DNA of 64,000 bases, taken from assembly GCA_003254925.1 (NCBI GenBank), contig QANZ01042006.1, positions 114,572 to 178,571 of the forward strand, given 5' to 3'. The notes beneath the pieces were generated by a model. It saw only the letters and a list, made by a program, of their open reading frames with translations. It made no database searches and had not been told where the DNA came from. The translations under genes and the position numbers were made by a program. This DNA is from Chamaecrista fasciculata. Its lineage: Eukaryota; Streptophyta; Magnoliopsida; Fabales; Fabaceae. This document shows positions 58,263 to 64,000 of this stretch, in pieces (within the stretch, counting starts at the first letter, position 1; each line of letters opens with the position of its first letter).

Positions 58263-59385
58263 CCAAGGTATGGTGGAATAAAGTGAATAAAAAGAGTTAA
58301 TTAGCGTTTATTTATTGTACTTTATAAATAGGTGCTACTTAATGGTTTATTCAGTGTTTCAGATATCCAAACAGGGCCAAACCAAGAGGGAAATATCAGA
58401 ATATCCTAGAAGATCACGTCGAGCACAAGATATCCTTGCGCCGCCATGTGTGCCGCCGGCCCAACATAGGTGAATCCTGCGGCGCACGTATCTGTTGGGA
58501 ATATGACGTCAGCAAGTAAGTTTCAGTGCAGTTTGTTGTTGCGCCGTCACTTTGACCCAACGGCCCAAAAGGGAAATCTCGCGGCACAGAATAATCTGAA
58601 GCAGTAGAGTATGTTTTGCACAGCTACGATTCAAGATACGAAGATATAATCGAAATATCGCATATATTTCGCTGCACCTTCGTATTGGGCCGCCGGCGCA
58701 AGCAACCGCCCAGAGGCGATTTTCTTCCCTTGACTTGCGATCCAAGCACACTACTCAACACTATAAATAGAGGTCGTCATTCCACGCTCAAAGCGCTCAG
58801 TTCCAGCGCTCAACTCATTTAGTATAGTTTAGAATAGTTCTCTGCCTAGAGCATGAGTAACTAATTAGGTAGATACTTGAGGAATGCCTCAAGGATGTGA
58901 CTTGAGTTCACCATGATTCGTTATAAAGTTCAGATGTTGATGTTGCATTTATGAGGTATGATCAACTCCTTCAAAGGTAATTGTTGAAGTTGTTTATATA
59001 TAAGTCGTAGATCATATTTTGTTAAAGTAATGAGACCTTGACATTCCTGGAGTTTGTCTCTCTCACGATTAATGAAGTAGCTCTTTAGGGTTCTTAAAGA
59101 GTGGTTTACATATCTTATGTGCATAATTAGGATTATTATTGATATATATGTTTGTTTATTGTTCCGATGTAGCAATAATATAGATTGCCCCGAAGAGCTT
59201 TGGCAAATAGCTCATAAAACCAGTTTTGGATGAGTTACCTATCCTAATCTTGTATTCTCTCCATTGTTTGATTGATTGTGTTTAAGGTTTAAATACATTG
59301 TTTAACTTGGAAAAGTAAATGCATATTTATTATCTATTCTCTATAATGAACGAACTATGATAGTCCATCTCTAGGGTTTTCACTC

Positions 59386-59448
<63 letters not shown>

Positions 59449-59580
59449 TTTGACTCTAAAGATCTTATTAAATCGTGACAATCCTCAAAGATAGAAGTTA
59501 AAACCTTCGTCTCAATTTTCTTAACCTCGTCTCAATTATTATTATTATTTGCTTGACACCTTACGACGGGTGTACGGTCA
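58263..59580 (+). repeat. Remainder of the Tat-like 3' LTR
   Basis: Continues the LTR begun at 50247. It has a TATA box TATAAATAG at 58762-58770 and a (TTA)n microsatellite of about 57 bp at 59390-59447, and ends GGTCA at 59580. Confidence 0.75.
59390..59447. repeat. (TTA)n microsatellite
   Basis: About 19 uninterrupted TTA units within the Tat-like LTR. A second short run lies near 59536. Confidence 0.95.
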
Positions 59581-59707
59581 GATATTAAGATCCTAGAAAA
59601 AAATTTGTTAGGATCTTACGATTCTCAATTCGATTTTACGATTCGATCTATTTTTCAATCTCTCCGATCTTTGTTAAGATCTCGATCTTAATAACCTTGT
59701 TAATAGC

Positions 59708-61395
59708 TAAAATCCAAACATATCCAAGACTTGTTTGACAATTAAGAGGGGGAGGGAAGGGATGAGATTTGATGGAGAAGCTAAGGGATGGGAAGGGGAT
59801 GTTAAGCTCTCAAACCCCTTCTCCTTATGTGGGAAGCAATATCTTCTCCAAAATACCTCAATTTGGGTATTTCGAATATATGAAGGGAATCCTTCAATAT
59901 TTTTCCCTCCAATTTTCACTTTCCCAAATAAAGGAAAGATGTCTCAATTCTCTTTCATTCCCTTTCTTATCTTCTTTAATCCTCAATTCAAATATACGTT
60001 AAGAGTTTGTTTGACAATAATTAAGAGTGGAAGGGCGATGAAGAGGTTGAAGGAGAAGGGAAGGTAAGGTTAGCCTTGCACATGTCCTTTGCTTATTTGG
60101 ATGTTGGTAGCTCCTCTTTTAGGGTATATTTGGATTATAGATTAAGGAGAAGAAGATAAGGTTGGTGGAGAGAGCTGAGACCTCTTCTCCTTGTTAGGAA
60201 AATTGAATTTTGGAGGAGAAAATAAAAAGAAATTTATTTTTAATCCTATAATCTTCTACCTCCTTTCATAAATTCTAAATACCCCAAAAATATTTGGAGC
60301 CTAAAGGAGATGATGTTCTCAAACAAGAACAAAGAGTACGAAGAGTTAATCTTCTTCTCCCCTCCCTTCTCAAACAATTAGGAAGGGAAGGAAATGTGAG
60401 ACATTGAAGCGGAATGGAGGGGAGGGGAAGGTGAGGCTAAAGTTCCACTTCTCCTTCTCTTGTTTGGATATGAGTAATTCTTACGAAATATCTTAATTTA
60501 AGGTATTTGAAATTTATGAAAGGAAAAGAGGAGAGATCAACTTTTATTTATCCTTTTATGTATGATTCTCAAAAAGACAAATTATTTTCTTCAATTGCAT
60601 AAAGTACACTCTATTTTATCTCGCTAAATAAGTCTAAAATATATAAAGATAAGAAAAATTTAGAAAGTAGAGAAAATAGCAAGGGCACATAATCAAACTC
60701 CACTATTTTGCAGAAAAGGACAAAAGAAGTGAGTATTGCGTCAGGACAGACGAGTTTAGCTGGGAATTGAGTGCATGTGTTTGTAAGTGATGAATAAAAT
60801 GTTAAATATTTGATTTTCTTTTTTAAATGTTAAGTATTTGATTCTGTTGCTATGTGTATTTATGTAATATTGTTGACTGTGAAATGTGAACCATATCTCT
60901 GACACAACTTCAGCATTGTCGTTTTATTTAGCAGTTTGTGAAGCATTTATATATAATGAAGAGAGAGAAATTCCCTAAACAAATAATCTAAATTTAGGAC
61001 AATATTTAACATGTATTTATTATTTAATTCAATTACCATTTACTGATTAAACAAGATATTTTTTTAAAAAACATCTTTTAATTAACCATTTATGATTTTA
61101 TTTGTGTGCATTTTCATTTATCAATGATAGGATAGACTCTGGAAGTCTGATCTCTGTTTCTTGAACTACTACTAAATTCAATTTTATGATATACTTCTTT
61201 AGAAAAAACAAACTGAATATATCAAATCAGCATATATGTTATCCACAACCATTCTTGTTATAAAATATCTATTTTTTAAAAAAAAAATGACAAGAGGAGA
61301 GAGATAAAGAGGTAGAATAGAATGAGATCAATCTAACCAATCACTAACACTCAAAAAAATTCATTACATAAAAATAATATAAATATATATATATA
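59708..61395. other. Purine/pyrimidine-rich repeat sequence and AT-rich DNA
   Basis: 59708-60550 holds several diverged GGGAAGGGGAG and CTTCTCCTT blocks and copies of GGTATTTnnAATTTATGAAGG in both orientations, probably old MITEs. 60550-61395 is AT-rich. No gene is seen. Confidence 0.4.
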
Positions 61396-61648
61396 TCTTA
61401 TATTATATGGCTCCACCCCCTTTCTGGTAGTCGGTATTTTAATCTATAGTCTAAAATAAATTATCTTAAACATAATACATCTTATAATTTAAAATATACA
61501 TACAATTAAAACAAAAAAACAAAAACCAACCCACGTCCATTGTCTTTAATTATATGACAAAAATTTTACTTGGGTCCATAATGTTTACTATCAATTTTAT
61601 TTTGATCCCTAATATTTGCGTGCCCGTTAGGGCACGCAAAGCCCCTAG
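61396..61648 (+). mobile_element. Short non-autonomous Helitron or Helitron 3' end
   Basis: A perfect 10-bp-arm hairpin (61616-61625 with 61630-61639, loop GTTA) is followed by AGCCCCTAG and T, a textbook Helitron 3' terminus. The 5' end is proposed at TCTTATATTATATGG (61396) and is less certain. Confidence 0.65.
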
Positions 61649-62168
61649 TTATATTATATGTGGGAGGAGCCTTCTGGTCGTTCTCCCTAGAGCTGTCAAA
61701 ATTGGCTCGGCCCTATGGGCTGGCCCATGGCCCTATAAAATAATTTAGGGTCGGGCCACAAAAATTAACTAATTATTTAATTAGGGTTTTTTGAGCCCGG
61801 CCCTTATAAGAGTAGGGCCAAAGAGGGTTAGGGCCGGGATTTATTAGGGCTAGCCCTAATTATTTATTAATATTAAAAAAATATTTAAATTATGATAATA
61901 ATTCAATTTATATAACATTGTATATATTTTTTTTAATTACAAATAAAGATTAATATTAAGTCAAAAATGATTTTTCAAGGGAAGATAATAAAAATCATAT
62001 AGTAATGGATGGTTAAATAATAAATAATTTTGTGAAATATNTTACATGTAATTAAAATAAGAGGAAACTTATTATTTGGTCTCTCTTTTTTTATTCAGTC
62101 AACAATTTGGTCCTTTATTTATTTTATATACATATTTGCGTGCCCGTTAGGACACGCAAAGCCCCTAG
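61649..62168 (+). mobile_element. Second Helitron-type 3' terminus of the same family
   Basis: The same hairpin with one mismatch (62136-62159) and AGCCCCTAG end at 62168, followed by T. The 5' end is not identified. Inside, 61690-61870 is rich in GGGCCGGGCCC-type motifs after TAGAGCTGTCAAAA, a hAT-like start, so another element is nested here. One N is at 62041. Confidence 0.5.
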
Positions 62169-62604
62169 TATATATATATATATATATATGTGCGTAATTT
62201 TTTAAAGGCTAAAACTTGGGTAATTTTAACCTTTTAAAAATATGATGTGTTAAAATTTTTGTGCATGATTAATTATAACAAAAAAAATATTAAAAACATA
62301 TTTTTACATAATCAATCATAGAATAGAAGAAATATAAATCAAGTTTATGATAAAACTAATTTTATAATAAATATATAAAAACATCTTAGTTAAGTTTATT
62401 TAAAAAAAAATTGTTTTTAACTAGGGCCCGTTAAACATTAGTTGACGTGCATAGAAAGCTGAGAAACTAAATAAAAATAACAATTTCAAAAGGAAAAAAA
62501 AAACTCATAAAATTGTCTTTCACTTACATTTTGTTTTTCAGTTTTCAAGATGAAAATCTCCTTAATCAATATAATTTAGGAAATTGGTGAAAAAAAACAT
62601 TATA
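62169..62604. other. AT-rich sequence before the LINE
   Basis: (TA)n at about 62169-62190 and AT-rich DNA. No gene is seen. Confidence 0.4.
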
Positions 62605-62639
62605 TAATATAAATATATATCAGGTTTGTTGTCTTAAGA

Positions 62640-63873
62640 ATGGTAACCAATGAAGAAATTTTCAGGGCTCAGAAATCGAGACAAATGTGGTTGTTACGGG
62701 GAGACAGGAATACATCATACTTTCATAATGTGGTTCGGAAGAGACGAGCACAGAACAAGATCCACAGAATACGAGGACCTGATGGTACGTGGATTGAGGA
62801 GTATGACACTATAGAAAGAGAAGGGGGACGTTACTTCGATGGCATTTTCTCTAACAATGACATTGCCCCAGATAGAAACTTGGAGGCCTGGCTACAGGGT
62901 ATTTCGTTACCTACAATCCCCCAAACAGCAGTTAGGGATCTCACCAAACAGGTTATTCTGGAAGAGGTGAAGCTGGCTGTGTTCCAACTAAAGCCTTATA
63001 AAGCCCCGGGTCCGGATGGGGTCCCGGCTGCGGTGTTCCAAAGGTACTGGGAGTTTATGCAGAATGACATTTTGAATCTTGTTAGAGATTTCTTTGCAGG
63101 CACCTGTGATATCGGAAATATCAATTCAACTTTCATAACTCTTATCCCAAAAATAGAAATGCCGGAGACTTTCAGAGACTTCCGGCCCATTGGCCTCTGT
63201 AATGTCATTTATAAGATTATTTCTAAAGTGTTTGTGAATCGACTTCAGCATCTCATGGACATGCTTATCTCCCCTTATCAGAATGCTTTCATTAAAGGTC
63301 GCCTGATCTCAGATAATATTTTTTTGGCTTCTGAAACGATGTCGGTTATTCATAGAACGAAAAAAGGTAAGTCGACCCGGGGGGCTCTTAAGATGGATTT
63401 GGCCAAAGCTTATGACCGGGTGGATTGGGCATTCTTGGAAGCAGTCCTTAAACGCATGGAATTCCCAAAATTGTTCATCAGAGGTATCATGAATTGTGTA
63501 TCAACTGCCAGTTTCTCGCTGCTGTTGAATGGTCAAATCTCTGCTGATGTTAATGTTCGTCGGGGTCTCAGGCAAGGTGATCCTCTCTCACCCTATCTTT
63601 TTATTCTCTGCATGAATGTGTTCTCTTGCCTGATGGAAGATGCAGAAAGAGGTGGTAGTTGTCAGGGAATCAAATTCGCTCAGAGTGGTCCGTCGATTTC
63701 CCACCTTTTATATGCCGATGATTTAATTCTCTTCTTTAGAGCTGATAATGCATCCCCTCATTTTTTGAAGAATACGCTAGATGTCTTCTGTCAAAAAGCT
63801 GGTTTGAATATTAATGCCCAGAAGTCAAACATGGTTTTAAGTCCCAACACTCCTAGGGCTTTGAAGGATGATT
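62640..63873 (+). pseudogene. L1-type LINE reverse transcriptase, truncated both ends
   Basis: The frame contains GDRNTSYFH, YKAPGPDGVPA, FRPIGLCNVIYKIISKV, MDLAKAYDRVDW, RRGLRQGDPLSPYLF and the catalytic YADD (63711-63722). This order is that of the RT of plant L1-like non-LTR elements. The first ATG at 62640 is internal to the usual protein. The upstream endonuclease domain is missing, as in typical 5'-truncated LINE insertions. On the right the frame is broken at 63873 by an LTR of the 2.2-kb copia family. RNase H-like and zinc-finger tail regions, if present, lie beyond that insertion. Confidence 0.9.
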
Positions 63874-64000
63874 TGATGGAGATTGTGCCCTAGGGCCAAT
63901 CATTTTATGTTTTGTTTGAACATATGTTTTTGATTAATTTATAAAGATAAATTATTTTGTTATCATATTATTAGCGTGTTTACTATGATAGCGTCCTTGA
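63874..64000 (+). mobile_element. Start of another 2.2-kb copia-family LTR
   Basis: Begins TGATGGAGATTGTGCCC in the middle of the LINE frame and matches the other LTR copies until the window ends. Confidence 0.88.

Larger units (their letters stand above)
43270..59580 (+). mobile_element. Tat/Ogre-like gypsy element, rearranged, with nested copia
   Basis: The left boundary TGATCAGCCC at 43270 and right end GTGTACGGTCA at 59580 are flanked by GATCT (43265-43269) and GATAT (59581-59585), a 5-bp duplication with one change. The 3' LTR (50247-59580, interrupted by the copia insertion) follows the polypurine tract AAGTGTGGGGGATT (50233-50246). After only 35 bp of left LTR an inverted full LTR (43305-44770) with inverted internal sequence begins, so the 5' part is rearranged. 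The assembly gap lies in this region and no pol gene is visible. Confidence 0.6.
42321..59699. mobile_element. hAT-type TIR element expanded by nested insertions
   Basis: The terminal inverted repeats CAAGGTTATTAAGAT and ATCTTAATAACCTTG are flanked by a perfect 8-bp duplication TTAATAGC (42313-42320 and 59700-59707). Without the nested gypsy (43270-59580) and foldback (42490-43044) insertions the element would be only a few hundred bases. It is rich in GATCTTA/TAAGATC motifs and has no transposase, so it is a non-autonomous hAT-like element. It is related to 36449-37134. Confidence 0.8.

Noticed and set aside
59390-59447. Regular repeat array that could suggest a CRISPR-like structure
   Set aside because: It is a simple TTA microsatellite without spacers, in a plant genome.

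Overview
The window is AT-rich nuclear DNA of a flowering plant, most likely a eudicot (inference). The evidence is an intron-containing tRNA-Tyr, copia-type LTR elements with tRNA-Met primer sites, plant-type Helitrons that carry RPA1-like genes, a plant L1-type LINE, and GT..AG introns throughout. Single-base Ns lie at 9819, 11310 and 62041, and a 498-base assembly gap lies at 45072-45569. Almost everything is transposon DNA in nested layers. The only convincing host genes are two tRNAs (4442-4528 and 4634-4705) and one small two-exon protein gene (8066-8528).

Layout. 1-515 is the 3' end of a Ty1-copia element. 1155-4343 holds three Mutator-like foldback elements, one of which contains a 1.2 kb non-autonomous LTR element (2920-4140). 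The tRNA pair follows, then a MULE-like element (6544-7357), the host gene, and a non-autonomous hAT (9134-9617) with a perfect 8-bp target duplication.

The centrepiece is a Helitron of about 24.7 kb (about 11046-35780). It has a TC-type start, a CCAAT/TATA promoter region, a small spliced ORF, a truncated RPA1-like gene, three full-length ten-exon RPA1-like genes in tandem (15361-19967, 21429-23704, 23808-26480), a Rep-helicase gene (28087-34105), and a hairpin plus CTAG end. The three RPA genes share exact lengths for six of their ten exons. Only the middle one is open throughout. The first has a nonsense codon and a 2.2 kb solo LTR at an exon-8 splice donor; the third has a 339-bp MITE in exon 6. 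The Rep-helicase has several stops and frameshifts. The element is therefore a decayed autonomous Helitron. Its presumed logic is a HUH nuclease and Pif1-like helicase for rolling-circle transposition, with RPA-like proteins coating single-stranded DNA.

To the right lies a broken PIF/Harbinger transposase (35835-37261) split by another TIR element. A composite of gypsy-like leader plus copia-family LTR follows, present twice (38018-41994 and 45570-49500). A hAT-type element (42321-59699, perfect TSD TTAATAGC) has been expanded to 17.4 kb. It contains a foldback element and a Tat/Ogre-like gypsy element (43270-59580), whose 3' LTR contains a complete copia insertion (50350-58262). That copia element has gag, protease and integrase but no reverse transcriptase. 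The right end carries two Helitron-type 3' termini (61648, 62168) and a 5'-truncated LINE reverse transcriptase (62640-63873). The LINE is cut by another LTR of the same 2.2 kb family.

All calls come from reading the sequence. Exon boundaries are inferred from GT/AG sites and from comparison among the three RPA paralogues.
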